DNA from: Methylobacter sp.
GTDB taxonomy: Bacteria > Pseudomonadota > Gammaproteobacteria > Methylococcales > Methylomonadaceae
Reading direction: 5' to 3'
NCBI GenBank assembly: GCA_023229605.1
Contig: JALNYY010000079.1
Location: 1-19,447 of the forward strand
DNA: 19,447 bases
The position numbers were made by a program, and so were the translations under genes. Of this stretch, positions 1 through 7,192 are shown piece after piece (positions within the stretch are counted from its first letter, which is position 1; each line of letters opens with the position of its first letter). The notes beneath the pieces are model-generated. The model was not told the DNA's origin. It made no database searches and saw nothing but the letters and a program-made list of their open reading frames with translations.

Positions 1-8
1 GCTGGACA

Positions 9-36
9 ATTATACAGATCCAATTCAGATTGTCAA
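9..36 (-). promoter_or_regulatory. Sigma70 promoter, proximal of three (points off left edge)
   Basis: Read on the minus strand, a perfect -35 TTGACA (31-36) and a perfect -10 TATAAT (9-14) are separated by 16 bp. The start point would lie at about the window edge, so the transcribed gene is outside the window. Two more promoters of the same geometry lie upstream. The array resembles rRNA or stable-RNA promoters of gammaproteobacteria, but the gene itself is not visible. Confidence 0.7.
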
Positions 37-105
37 CGCCTTGTTGACTTTTTTATTTCTTCATCCTAGTCCCGGCGCCTTTCAAAGGTCCCGAAGAAGC
101 CGACC

Positions 106-133
106 ATTATAACCTAATCCGCTCATTCGTCAA
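106..133 (-). promoter_or_regulatory. Sigma70 promoter, middle of three (leftward)
   Basis: On the minus strand, -35 TTGACG (128-133) and -10 TATAAT (106-111) are separated by 16 bp. Its -10 lies 97 bp from that of the proximal promoter. It drives transcription leftward, through the proximal promoter and out of the window. Confidence 0.65.
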
Positions 134-212
134 CATCCTTGATAACTTTATTTTCTGCTGCGGCTTTCTACCGCGTGCCCTTCCAACGCATCATGCCCTG
201 AAAGAGCTGCGC

Positions 213-240
213 ATTATACAGCTAAATGCTTTAACTGCAA
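213..240 (-). promoter_or_regulatory. Sigma70 promoter, distal of three (leftward), GC-rich discriminator
   Basis: On the minus strand, -35 TTGCAG (235-240) and -10 TATAAT (213-218) are separated by 16 bp. The -10 is followed by GCGC, the discriminator typical of stringently controlled rRNA P1 promoters such as E. coli rrnB P1. The match to the rRNA class is inference from promoter shape. Confidence 0.65.
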
Positions 241-890
241 ATGGTTATTTGGCAAACCTGAAATCAGTCGCACTCTAAGGCATGTTGACGGATATTATTT
301 GCCCCCCCTCGAAGAAATCTATCTTAAAAGAAATAGCTATACTGAAATAATAAACAGTAAAAAACCTCATTACCTCCAGCAATCCTCAGGCTGCTTTCCC
401 CGTAAATTCATTGTATATTACGACCGAAGAGAATCTGACTTTAAAATACAGGGATTTCCATCGCTTATGTTCTCGGATACTTTCAAGAAAAAAACACCCA
501 AACAGCCATCAATCAATGATAAATTGAATTTTCCACTTGCCGACGATAAGAACCCCACAACGACAAAAAATCTCACATCCCAATTTCTTTTTTCAAAGAC
601 TGATGCCGCTTGCCCAACTATTGTCCGAAAAAGAAATACGAAAATTACATATCGCCGCCAATTTTGTGCATAGAGCTACCATTTTAACCAAGGCACTAAT
701 GGCACTGTTTATTGACAATAATGCCACAACTTTCTGCCATCTCCCGTCAAAACCGACTCCCACTAATCATCACGCTGTCGGCCTTTCAGAAACTGGAAAA
801 CAGCCTTTAATACCGGAGATGTCTCTACAGATATTATATGACGCCAAACAACAAACTGCAGAAACGCTAAACTTTTTCTCGCACTAGCAA
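241..890. other. Intergenic stretch without a convincing gene
   Basis: This AT-rich stretch separates the leftward promoter array from the nir cluster. Two mutually overlapping rightward open frames exist (299-673 and 537-887). The first starts at TTG, neither has a clear ribosome binding site, and their translations have erratic composition with no recognisable domain. I saw no tRNA and no clear FNR/DNR-type TTGAT-N4-ATCAA palindrome. It may hold distal control sites for nirS or upstream elements for the leftward promoters. Confidence 0.5.
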
Positions 891-900
891 CCAAGATTAC

Positions 901-929
901 TTGAGCTTTTCACCCACACACGATAATAT
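901..929 (+). promoter_or_regulatory. Possible nirS promoter
   Basis: TTGAGC (901-906) and TAATAT (924-929) are separated by 17 bp and end about 30 bp before the nirS start codon. The -35 and -10 each deviate from consensus. No anaerobic or nitric-oxide regulator box is recognisable next to it. It is the best candidate close to the gene, but weakly supported. Confidence 0.3.
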
Positions 930-959
930 TGATTCAATACTACATTGGAGACCAACATA

Positions 960-2540
960 ATGAATCCTGCAAAAAAATGCCTGTCCAGATCAGCCTTTCT
1001 CGGCTTAGCCGTCGCCCTATTGCCTCTTGGAGCGCAAGCAACCTCCGATACAGGCAAAAACATGCCTCAGCTATACGAGGACAATTGCGCCAGCTGTCAC
1101 GGCTCGGACCATGGCGGGTTTATTGCTCCTGCGTTAAATTCAGACACACTTAAGGGCCGCAGCCCTACCGCTTTACGCACTTTGGTCATGACCGGAAGTT
1201 TCGACACCCTGATGCCTCCGTTCTTTGGCCGTTTATCGGATGATGAAATCCGCGGCTTGGTCAAACACCTGCAAACTACGCCAAAGCAGGCCAATCCAGC
1301 CTGGACGATTGACGACATCAAAGCGTCGATCAAAGTCTATGTTAAAGACGAAAGCACCTTGCCCGCAAAACCTACCTATCAGATCAACAGCATGGATGAT
1401 GTAATCGGTGTGGCGGCTCGCGGCAAATACGGACGCGGCTCAGGCTCCAAAGCAGTGTTCATCAACAGCGTTACGCACAAACAAATCGGCGAAATTCCTA
1501 CCGGCACCGCCGCGCATATCATCGACTATAACCCAGCCAACCCGCGCTGGGCTTATGTAAAAACCGATACCGCGGAAATCTTTAAAGTCGATTTATATTC
1601 CATGCAAGCCGTGCGTAGCGTTAAGACCGGCTTCAACGGCCCCGGCTTGGGCGTTTCCCGCGACGGCAAATACATCATGGCTGGCTCTTATGTACCGCAC
1701 AATGCCGTCATCCTTGACGCCGACACCTTGGAACCGCTAAAAACCTTTGAACTTGAAGGCATTGATCCTGACGGCAAAATGGTTTCTTCCGATTCCGGCA
1801 TGATCATCGGCACACCGTTTGCCGACATTTTTGCGATCGCCCTGGAAAACGCCGGTCAAGTCTGGGTGGTTGATTTAAAAGAAGGCTTTCCGGTCACCAA
1901 AATCGAAAACGTCGGACGCCATTTGCATGATGCCTTCCTGTCCCATGGCGGCAGCAAACTGATGGTTGCTTCCTATGATGACAGCATCGTTACTGCGATT
2001 GACTTAAAAGATCGCAAAATCATCAAAAAACTGGAAGCCGGTTGCGTACCTCATGTAGGCGGCGGCTCTGTGGTTGAAGTTGACGGCCGCACACTGGGCT
2101 TCGGCACCAACTTCGGCGATTGCGATAAAATGGTAGTCAGCGTCTGGGATCTGGATAAAATGGAAGTGGTCAAGCAGGTTCCGGTTTCCGGCGGCACGGA
2201 ATCACCTGCGGCTCATGCCAATGCGCCTTATGTCGCGGTAGACATCATCTCTAAGGATCGCCGCGCCCGCACCGTCCAGCTGATCGACAAGAAAACCCTG
2301 GAAGTCGTTAAAACCCTGGATGTCGGCGGACATGCTTATTTCCCTGAATACAGTGCCGACGGTAAATTCCTGTATGTCAGCGCCGGTTACAGTGGTGATG
2401 AAGTCGTCGTTTATGATTCTTCGTCCTTGCAAAAAATTGCTTCCGTATCGATGGAAAGCCCGGCCGGTATATTTTCTCACGGCCGAGTCAGATACATGAC
2501 TCGCGGTCTTTCTCCCGACGAAATGAAGGGGGCAAAATAA
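960..2540 (+). CDS. nirS: Cytochrome cd1 nitrite reductase-like protein (NirS/NirN superfamily)
   Basis: Periplasmic c-plus-d1 heme protein of 526 aa. NirS reduces nitrite to nitric oxide. The chosen ATG has GGAG nine bases upstream; an in-frame TTG at 945 overlaps that site and is unlikely. A signal peptide runs to about residue 27 (ending PLGAQA). A c-heme domain follows, with CASCH at 43-47 and a likely axial Met85 (LMPP). The eight-bladed d1 propeller fills about residues 130-510. By eye alignment, His186 matches the d1 proximal ligand, and His323 (LHD) and His365 (PHVG) match the two catalytic histidines of Pseudomonas NirS (182, 327, 369 there). NirN lacks the LHD histidine, which favours NirS. 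The C-terminus (SPAGIF) resembles NirF rather than the NirS ending, so this is a divergent member. It heads the nir cluster, and its stop overlaps the next ATG (TAATG). Confidence 0.8.
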   Translation: MNPAKKCLSRSAFLGLAVALLPLGAQATSDTGKNMPQLYEDNCASCHGSDHGGFIAPALNSDTLKGRSPTALRTLVMTGSFDTLMPPFFGRLSDDEIRGLVKHLQTTPKQANPAWTIDDIKASIKVYVKDESTLPAKPTYQINSMDDVIGVAARGKYGRGSGSKAVFINSVTHKQIGEIPTGTAAHIIDYNPANPRWAYVKTDTAEIFKVDLYSMQAVRSVKTGFNGPGLGVSRDGKYIMAGSYVPHNAVILDADTLEPLKTFELEGIDPDGKMVSSDSGMIIGTPFADIFAIALENAGQVWVVDLKEGFPVTKIENVGRHLHDAFLSHGGSKLMVASYDDSIVTAIDLKDRKIIKKLEAGCVPHVGGGSVVEVDGRTLGFGTNFGDCDKMVVSVWDLDKMEVVKQVPVSGGTESPAAHANAPYVAVDIISKDRRARTVQLIDKKTLEVVKTLDVGGHAYFPEYSADGKFLYVSAGYSGDEVVVYDSSSLQKIASVSMESPAGIFSHGRVRYMTRGLSPDEMKGAK

Positions 2541-2851
2541 TGAGATTAACCGTTCTTTCAGGATTATTGATACTGGGCTTGCTGTCCGTCCGAAGCGTCA
2601 ATGCCGCGAGCATCTATGCAGGTCAATCCAAAGCGGCAGCGGTTTGTTCGCAATGCCACGGCATCAGGACGCCATCAGCCGATGCGCCTTTCCCACCGTT
2701 GGCCGGGCGCGATGACGAATACTTGAAAACCGCGCTCAAACAGTACCGGGATAAAACCCGCAAATCAGACATTATGAATGCTATCGCCGGCTCCTTAAGC
2801 GATGACGACATTAGTAATGTTGCGATGTACTACGCCAGGTTAAAACCGTAA
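2540..2851 (+). CDS. Small c-type cytochrome (c4/c553 type) in nirM position
   Basis: This secreted monoheme cytochrome has 103 aa, with a signal peptide to about residue 22 (SVNA). The heme motif CSQCH is at 36-40 and the probable axial Met79 lies in KSDIMN. The pattern FPPLAGRDDEYL with a closing AMYYA helix is that of cytochrome c553 or one half of cytochrome c4, not of Pseudomonas c551 (NirM). It nevertheless sits directly after the cd1 gene, where nirM lies in Pseudomonas, so donating electrons to the cd1 protein is a reasonable inference. Translation is probably coupled: its ATG shares a base with the upstream TAA, and AAGGGGG lies about seven bases before it. Confidence 0.85.
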   Translation: MRLTVLSGLLILGLLSVRSVNAASIYAGQSKAAAVCSQCHGIRTPSADAPFPPLAGRDDEYLKTALKQYRDKTRKSDIMNAIAGSLSDDDISNVAMYYARLKP

Positions 2852-2856
2852 CAGCC

Positions 2857-3204
2857 ATGAAAAAACTGCCGCTTTTAATGTTGGTTATTACCACTATTTT
2901 AGCTGAAACCAGTCTGGCCGGAGAACCGTCACCGGAAAGGCAAAGCGCAATCCGCAACATGCTCAATCATGATTGCGGAGCGTGTCATGGCCTGACATTA
3001 AAAGGCGGCCTCGGCCCTGCCCTGTTACCCGAAGCATTGGCCGGGAAGCCTGATGATTTTTTGATTTCAACCATTCTTAACGGCCGCAAAGGAACCGCCA
3101 TGCCGCCTTGGCAGCCGTTTATGAATCAGGATGAGGCGGCTTGGCTGGTTGGCGTTTTGCGCAAGTCCGAAACAAAACCTAACCTAACTGAGACAGACAA
3201 ATGA
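2857..3204 (+). CDS. nirC: NirC-like periplasmic cytochrome c
   Basis: This secreted monoheme cytochrome c has 115 aa and a signal peptide to about residue 21 (TSLA). The heme motif CGACH is at 40-44, followed by LKGGLGPALLPEALAGKP and a probable axial Met82 in GTAMPPW. These stretches match NirC as I remember it. NirC is encoded in nir clusters and can donate electrons to cytochrome cd1 or serve in heme d1 maturation. It starts five bases after the previous stop and shares ATGA with the next gene, so it belongs to one tight operon with nirS. Its ribosome binding site is weak, consistent with translational coupling. Confidence 0.75.
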   Translation: MKKLPLLMLVITTILAETSLAGEPSPERQSAIRNMLNHDCGACHGLTLKGGLGPALLPEALAGKPDDFLISTILNGRKGTAMPPWQPFMNQDEAAWLVGVLRKSETKPNLTETDK

Positions 3205-3725
3205 AGACTTATTGTTTTTTATTCTTGCTTGCTGTTTCGATTACCCGAGTAAACGCCGAGACAAGTATTGCTATTTTGGATTTTGAACTCAACGACTTGA
3301 CGCTAAAGCCCAGGATCGCCGCTGAAATTAATAGAACAGCAAGTATAAAGCCCTTGCTGGAAAAGGAATTAAAAAGCGCCGGTTATCGGATTATTTCAAT
3401 TGCCTTAACCGCCCAACATCAATCCAACAGCGGTTTCGGCTATCTGTTCGACCATGACGATGTCGCCGCCGAGCTTGGCAGAACTGCAGGCGCCGATTAT
3501 GTATTGGTTGGAAGGCTGCATAAACCCAGCTTTTTATTCGCCTATATCATGGGGCACTTGATCAAGGTTAACGATGGACAGTTAATCGGCAACTACATTT
3601 CGGAAACCAAAGGCGGCGATGAAAAACTAACGCTCAAAGGCGTTGAAAGTCTTGCCGGAAAAATCGATAAGGATTTGGATAATCGTTACACGCCACCGCC
3701 CCCAAAGCTTAACCCTTTGCACTAA
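3201..3725 (+). CDS. Secreted DUF2380/DUF3280-like protein inserted in the nir cluster
   Basis: This protein has 174 aa. A signal peptide ends about VNA (residues 17-19), and the mature chain begins with the strand SIAILDFELNDLT. A helix with LLEKELKSAGYRI follows, then a segment with ELGRTAGADYVLVGRLHKPS. That layout (a VLDFEL strand, then GADxVxxGxVxK) is what I recall for the DUF2380/DUF3280 families, which have no assigned reaction and are frequent in methylotrophs. There are no cysteines after the signal and no heme motif. It overlaps nirC by four bases (ATGA) and precedes nirF by 67 bp, so it is co-transcribed with cd1 genes. It is not part of the standard Pseudomonas set. A role in periplasmic assembly of the d1 or c heme protein is only a guess from position. 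Confidence 0.6.
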   Translation: MKTYCFLFLLAVSITRVNAETSIAILDFELNDLTLKPRIAAEINRTASIKPLLEKELKSAGYRIISIALTAQHQSNSGFGYLFDHDDVAAELGRTAGADYVLVGRLHKPSFLFAYIMGHLIKVNDGQLIGNYISETKGGDEKLTLKGVESLAGKIDKDLDNRYTPPPPKLNPLH

Positions 3726-3792
3726 TTATTTTGCTGTTTCGTCTCTACGCTCAAGTAGACTCTTGTCCTAACCGCTCCAAACCTACAAAATC

Positions 3793-4956
3793 ATGACCAA
3801 ACTACTCCCCCTTCTAGCCTTGCTATTCTCCATCAACGCCAGCGCAGAACTGCGCGCCACGGGCGACCTGGGCATCGTCATCGAACGGGAAGACGGCAAT
3901 GCGCTGATCGTCAACACCACCGAACATAAACGCCTGTCCAAAATCGAAAAGCTGGGAGATTTGTCCCACGCTTCGGTGGTTTTCTCCCGCGACCAGCGTT
4001 ACGCCTATGTGTTCGGCCGGGACGGCGGCTTGACCAAAATCGACATACTCAAAGATGCAATCGACAAGCGCATCATCCAGGCCGGCAACAGCATCGGCGG
4101 GGCGATTTCCCAGGACGGCAAACTAATCGCCGTATCCAACTACACGCCGGGCGGCGTTAAAGTTTTTTCAGCAGACACGCTGGAACTGGTTTCCGATATT
4201 CCTTCCAACTATGGCGACGGACTGCGCTCCAAAGTGGTCGGCCTGGTCGATGCGCCCGGACAGCGCTTTGTCTTCAGCCTGTTCGATGCCGGTGAAATCT
4301 GGATGGCTGACTTTAAAAATCCCAAAGCGCCTGCCATTAAAAAATTCAAGGACATCGGCAAACAGCCTTACGACGCGTTAATATCGCCGGATGGCCATTA
4401 CTATATCGCCGGTTTGTTCGGCGAACCCGGACTGGCGCTGCTGGATTTATGGAATCTTGATGCCGGGGTCAAACGTATATTGCCCGACTACGGCAAAGAC
4501 GATGAAAAACTGCCCGTTTATAAAATGCCGCATCTCGAAGGCTGGGCGGTAGCCGGGGACTACGTGTTTGCGCCCGCGATAGGCCAACACAAAGTCCTGG
4601 TCATCGACAAGAACACCTGGAAGCTGCACGACACCATAGCCGTTGCCGGACAGCCGGTTTTTGTAATGGCAAGGCCCGACGGGCGGCAAGTCTGGGTTAA
4701 CTTCGCCTTCCCCGATAATAACCAATTACAGATTATCGATGTCAAAGACCTGTCCCTGCACAAAACCTTGTCGCCGGGAAAAGCCGTGCTGCATATGGAA
4801 TTCACCCCGCGCGGCGAACAAGTCTGGGTTGCGGTAAGGGATGATAACCAAGTGGTGGTTTACGACACGGACACCTTGCAGGAAATCGCCCGTCTGCCCG
4901 CTAATAAGCCTAACGGCATTTTCTTTAGCTCGCGCGCGCATAAAATCGGTTTATGA
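3793..4956 (+). CDS. nirF: Heme d1 biosynthesis protein NirF
   Basis: NirF is a periplasmic d1-type propeller protein needed for a late step of heme d1 synthesis. This copy has 387 aa. It has a Sec signal peptide ending INASA (residue 18) and no lipobox cysteine, so it should be soluble, unlike lipoprotein versions in some pseudomonads. Repeated blade motifs include GGAISQDGKLIAVSNY, DALISPDGHYYIAG and HMEFTPRGEQVWVAV. His59 in LSHASVVFSRD is a candidate for the conserved d1-binding histidine. The ending PNGIFFSSRAHKIGL is characteristic of NirF. No good Shine-Dalgarno lies before the ATG. It follows the DUF2380/DUF3280-like gene after 67 bp. Confidence 0.9.
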   Translation: MTKLLPLLALLFSINASAELRATGDLGIVIEREDGNALIVNTTEHKRLSKIEKLGDLSHASVVFSRDQRYAYVFGRDGGLTKIDILKDAIDKRIIQAGNSIGGAISQDGKLIAVSNYTPGGVKVFSADTLELVSDIPSNYGDGLRSKVVGLVDAPGQRFVFSLFDAGEIWMADFKNPKAPAIKKFKDIGKQPYDALISPDGHYYIAGLFGEPGLALLDLWNLDAGVKRILPDYGKDDEKLPVYKMPHLEGWAVAGDYVFAPAIGQHKVLVIDKNTWKLHDTIAVAGQPVFVMARPDGRQVWVNFAFPDNNQLQIIDVKDLSLHKTLSPGKAVLHMEFTPRGEQVWVAVRDDNQVVVYDTDTLQEIARLPANKPNGIFFSSRAHKIGL

Positions 4957-4974
4957 AACCAAACATTTTAATGA

Positions 4975-4995
4975 CACTGATTAAACGGATTTTTA
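4975..4995 (+). repeat. Fragment of dispersed repeat (ACTGATTAAACGGATTT)
   Basis: The motif CACTGATTAAACGGATTT here recurs with one change at 7057-7074, before nirJ. It lies just after nirF. The two sites look like pieces of one dispersed intergenic repeat family. This copy lacks the matching inverted arm. Confidence 0.55.
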
Positions 4996-5039
4996 AAGTA
5001 ACTACTCGCATTATTAAATTGCGAAGCTAAATTTAAAAC

Positions 5040-5101
5040 GTCCAAAGCGAGCTTTGGACTCCAGAAAACGTAAATATTGGAGTTCAAAGCTAGCTTTGAA
5101 C
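5040..5101. repeat. Double palindrome before nirD
   Basis: Two perfect 20-bp elements with 9-bp arms occur here: GTCCAAAGCGAGCTTTGGAC (5040-5059) and GTTCAAAGCTAGCTTTGAAC (5082-5101). With flanking ACTCCA and TTGGAGT they also form one larger inverted repeat (5040-5063 against 5077-5101) around a 13-bp loop. The centre-to-centre distance is 42 bp, four helical turns. It could be a mobile REP-type element, a processing hairpin or a paired operator; the sequence alone does not decide. Confidence 0.75.
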
Positions 5102-5178
5102 ATTATTATTCTAAACACCATGATTTATGGCGTCCTGAACCCAATGCCAACCGGGTGTCATTTTTTAATATCAAAGAT

Positions 5179-5637
5179 ATGCTATCCCACCTACACAAAC
5201 AGCTGCTAAACGACTATCAGCACGACTTCCCCCTATCGGCGCGGCCTTATCAGGACATCGCCGATACGCTGGGCGTGACCGAAGCCGATGTGCTATCGGC
5301 ATTTACCGAGCTGAACGATAACAACCTTATCAGCCGCATAGGCCCGGTTATCCCGCCCAATCATATCGGCGTCAGCGCGCTGGTCGCGATGGCCGTGCCT
5401 GAACAGCACCTCCAGGCCGTTGCCGATAAAATCAGCGCTTATTCCGAAGTCAATCATAATTATGAGCGCGAACACCGGCTTAACCTCTGGTTTGTGGTCA
5501 TCGCAGCCGATGCCGAACACTTACGCGCCGTTATCGACTCGATAGAACAGGAAACGTCCTACCCGGCCATGCTGCTGCCGATGCTGGATGATTTTTTCAT
5601 TGATTTGGGTTTTAAGCTGGATCTGAATAATGCTTGA
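5179..5637 (+). CDS. nirD: Siroheme decarboxylase-type protein NirD
   Basis: This AhbA-type subunit of the Lrp/AsnC-like siroheme decarboxylase family works with NirL to remove acetate carboxyl groups from siroheme, giving didecarboxysiroheme for heme d1. From this ATG it has 152 aa, the usual length. An AsnC-like helix-turn-helix fills residues 1-50 (FPLSARPYQDIADTLGV). The signature VNHNYEREHRLNLWFV is at 91-106. The frame stays open upstream to a TTG at 5077, giving 34 extra residues. Those residues begin inside the palindromic repeat and are not family-like, so I prefer 5179, though its ribosome binding site is poor. It overlaps nirL by 8 bases. Confidence 0.85.
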   Translation: MLSHLHKQLLNDYQHDFPLSARPYQDIADTLGVTEADVLSAFTELNDNNLISRIGPVIPPNHIGVSALVAMAVPEQHLQAVADKISAYSEVNHNYEREHRLNLWFVVIAADAEHLRAVIDSIEQETSYPAMLLPMLDDFFIDLGFKLDLNNA

Positions 5638-6127
5638 TGTCAAAGACCGCCAACTGCTCGAACATATTCAACTGGGACTGCCGGTTTGCACTAGGCCCTA
5701 CCTGGAAATCGGTCGGCTTTGCGACATGTCCGAGGCCGAAGTGATCGAACGCTTAACCCGACTCAAACAACAAGGCATGATCAAACGCATGGGCGTTATC
5801 GTCAAACACCGGCAACTGGGTTACCGCGCCAATGCGATGATCGTCTGGAATGTGCCGGATAACCTTATCAAGCAACTGGGTGGCCATATCAGCCGGTTTT
5901 CGTTTGTGACGCTCTGTTACCAACGCCCCAGGCAGCCGGAATGGCCGTATAACCTGTATTGCATGATCCACGGTAAAGACAGAGCCACCGTCTTGAACCA
6001 ACTGGAGCAGCTTATTGACGCTTGCGGCTTAAGCGGTTTCGACAAAGAAATCCTGTTCAGCAACCGCTGTTTTAAACAACGCGGCGCTATTTATCAAAAC
6101 CCGACCCCCGCCTTAGCCGATGGATGA
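5630..6127 (+). CDS. nirL: Siroheme decarboxylase-type protein NirL
   Basis: This AhbB-type partner of NirD in siroheme decarboxylation has 165 aa. An AsnC-like helix-turn-helix occupies about residues 1-52 (LPVCTRPYLEIGRLC). HRQLGYRANAMIVWNVP and the signature CYQRPRQPEWPYNLYCMIHG (96-115) follow, which mark the NirL/NirH subtype. Compared with NirH in the same cluster (RPRHPPEWPYN) it has one residue less in that loop. A tail of about 15 residues after FKQRG extends beyond the domain. It overlaps nirD by 8 bases and nirG by 8 bases, so translation is probably coupled. Confidence 0.88.
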   Translation: MLDVKDRQLLEHIQLGLPVCTRPYLEIGRLCDMSEAEVIERLTRLKQQGMIKRMGVIVKHRQLGYRANAMIVWNVPDNLIKQLGGHISRFSFVTLCYQRPRQPEWPYNLYCMIHGKDRATVLNQLEQLIDACGLSGFDKEILFSNRCFKQRGAIYQNPTPALADG

Positions 6128-6563
6128 AATAGACAAACAAATTATCAATGCGCTGCAAGACGGCTTTCCGATCTGCGATGCGCCTTATCGGCAAGTCGCA
6201 GCGCTTTTGGGACTGACCGAACAGGAACTGATAGCCCGTCTAAAAGCGCTGTTGGATAACGGCGCCCTCACCCGCTTCGGCCCCTTGTATAATGCCGAAC
6301 AAATGGGCGGCGCATTAACCCTGGCAGCCGTTAAAGCGCCGCAACAGCGCTACGATGAAATCGCGGAAATCATCAATGCCTTCCCCGAAGTCGCCCATAA
6401 TTACGCGCGCAGCTATGAGTTGAATATGTGGTTTGTGATTGCAACCGAAACGCCCGGACAAATCCGGCAAACCATCAGCGCAATAGAACAAAAAACGGGG
6501 CTGACCGTCTACAACATGCCGAAAAAAAGAGAGTATTTTGTCAACCTGAAGCTGGAAGCCTGA
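6120..6563 (+). CDS. nirG: Siroheme decarboxylase-type protein NirG
   Basis: This second AhbA-type subunit has 147 aa. The helix-turn-helix region is residues 1-50 (FPICDAPYRQVAALLGL), then TRFGPLYNAEQMGG and the signature VAHNYARSYELNMWFV (91-106). It is a diverged paralogue of nirD. In this family a D/G-type chain pairs with an L/H-type chain, so NirG should pair with NirH. The start overlaps nirL by 8 bases, no Shine-Dalgarno is evident, and nirH follows after 2 bases. The nirD/nirG names rest on order, which matches Pseudomonas. Confidence 0.88.
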   Translation: MDEIDKQIINALQDGFPICDAPYRQVAALLGLTEQELIARLKALLDNGALTRFGPLYNAEQMGGALTLAAVKAPQQRYDEIAEIINAFPEVAHNYARSYELNMWFVIATETPGQIRQTISAIEQKTGLTVYNMPKKREYFVNLKLEA

Positions 6564-6565
6564 CC

Positions 6566-7042
6566 ATGCTTGATGAAACAGACCGTAAAATCATCCAGGT
6601 AACCCAAGCCGGCTTGCCGTTAACGCCCCAGCCTTACCAAACGATTGCAGAACAACTTGGCCTGACCGCCGATGATGTTATGATGAGGCTAACAGCCATG
6701 CAAAACAGCGGCGTCATCCGCCGCATCGGCGCAGTGCCCAACCACTATAAACTGGGCTATCGCTTTAACGGCATGACCGTCTGGAATGTTCCTGATGAGT
6801 TCATCGATGAACTGGGGCAAAAAGTCGGACAACTGGAATTCGTCAGCCATTGCTACCACCGTCCCCGGCATCCGCCCGAATGGCCGTACAACCTGTTTGC
6901 GATGGTGCATGGAAAAACTCAGGAAGCCGTCGATAAACAGATTCAACAGATTGCCGATCTGCTCGGCGACTATAATCTGGGTTGCGATGTTTTATACAGC
7001 ACAAAAATCCTGAAAAAAACCGGTTTTCGAACGAGCGCATAA
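6566..7042 (+). CDS. nirH: Siroheme decarboxylase-type protein NirH
   Basis: This second AhbB-type subunit has 158 aa. The helix-turn-helix part (LPLTPQPYQTIAEQLGL) is followed by RRIGAVPNHYKLGYRFNG and the signature YHRPRHPPEWPYNLFAMVHG (97-116). The frame is open further upstream inside nirG, but this ATG gives the family length and lies two bases after the nirG stop, with GGAAG about ten bases upstream. It would complete the NirDLGH decarboxylase set. A repeat-containing gap of 150 bp separates it from nirJ. Confidence 0.88.
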   Translation: MLDETDRKIIQVTQAGLPLTPQPYQTIAEQLGLTADDVMMRLTAMQNSGVIRRIGAVPNHYKLGYRFNGMTVWNVPDEFIDELGQKVGQLEFVSHCYHRPRHPPEWPYNLFAMVHGKTQEAVDKQIQQIADLLGDYNLGCDVLYSTKILKKTGFRTSA

Positions 7043-7163
7043 TAGAACACGGATGCCACTGATTAGACGGATTTAAACGGATTTTTTTATTCCCGGTTTA
7101 TCAGTGTTTATCCGTTAAATCCGTGTCGCCTAGAGGCGCCTACTTTTGGTATCCGTGTTCTAT
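7042..7163. repeat. Imperfect inverted repeat of a dispersed family between nirH and nirJ
   Basis: Outer arms ATAGAACACGGATGCCA (7042-7058) and TGGTATCCGTGTTCTAT (7147-7163) are complementary at 16 of 17 positions. The interior carries ACTGATTAGACGGATTTAAA and, further on, ATCCGTTAAATCCGTG, which also pair roughly. A small hairpin CGCC-TAGA-GGCG lies at 7127-7138. It nearly fills the gap and may uncouple nirJ from the upstream genes. The same core occurs at 4975-4995. Confidence 0.7.
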
Positions 7164-7192
7164 TTTTCTAACTATCGAGGTAGTTACTGATT

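Noticed and set aside
32..54. Hairpin GTCAAC/GTTGAC followed by six T residues, resembling a rightward terminator
   Set aside because: It overlaps the -35 box of a near-perfect leftward promoter, and no rightward gene is visible upstream of it. The promoter explanation is stronger.
299..887. Two overlapping rightward open frames upstream of nirS
   Set aside because: They overlap in different frames, lack good ribosome binding sites, and their translations have no domain or periodic hydrophobic pattern.
945..959. TTG start for the cd1 protein five codons upstream
   Set aside because: The TTG overlaps the GGAG that is correctly placed for the ATG at 960, and the signal peptide fits the shorter form.
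901..959. FNR/DNR-type box before nirS
   Set aside because: Only a loose TTGATTCAA sequence is present; it does not fit TTGAT-N4-ATCAA spacing.
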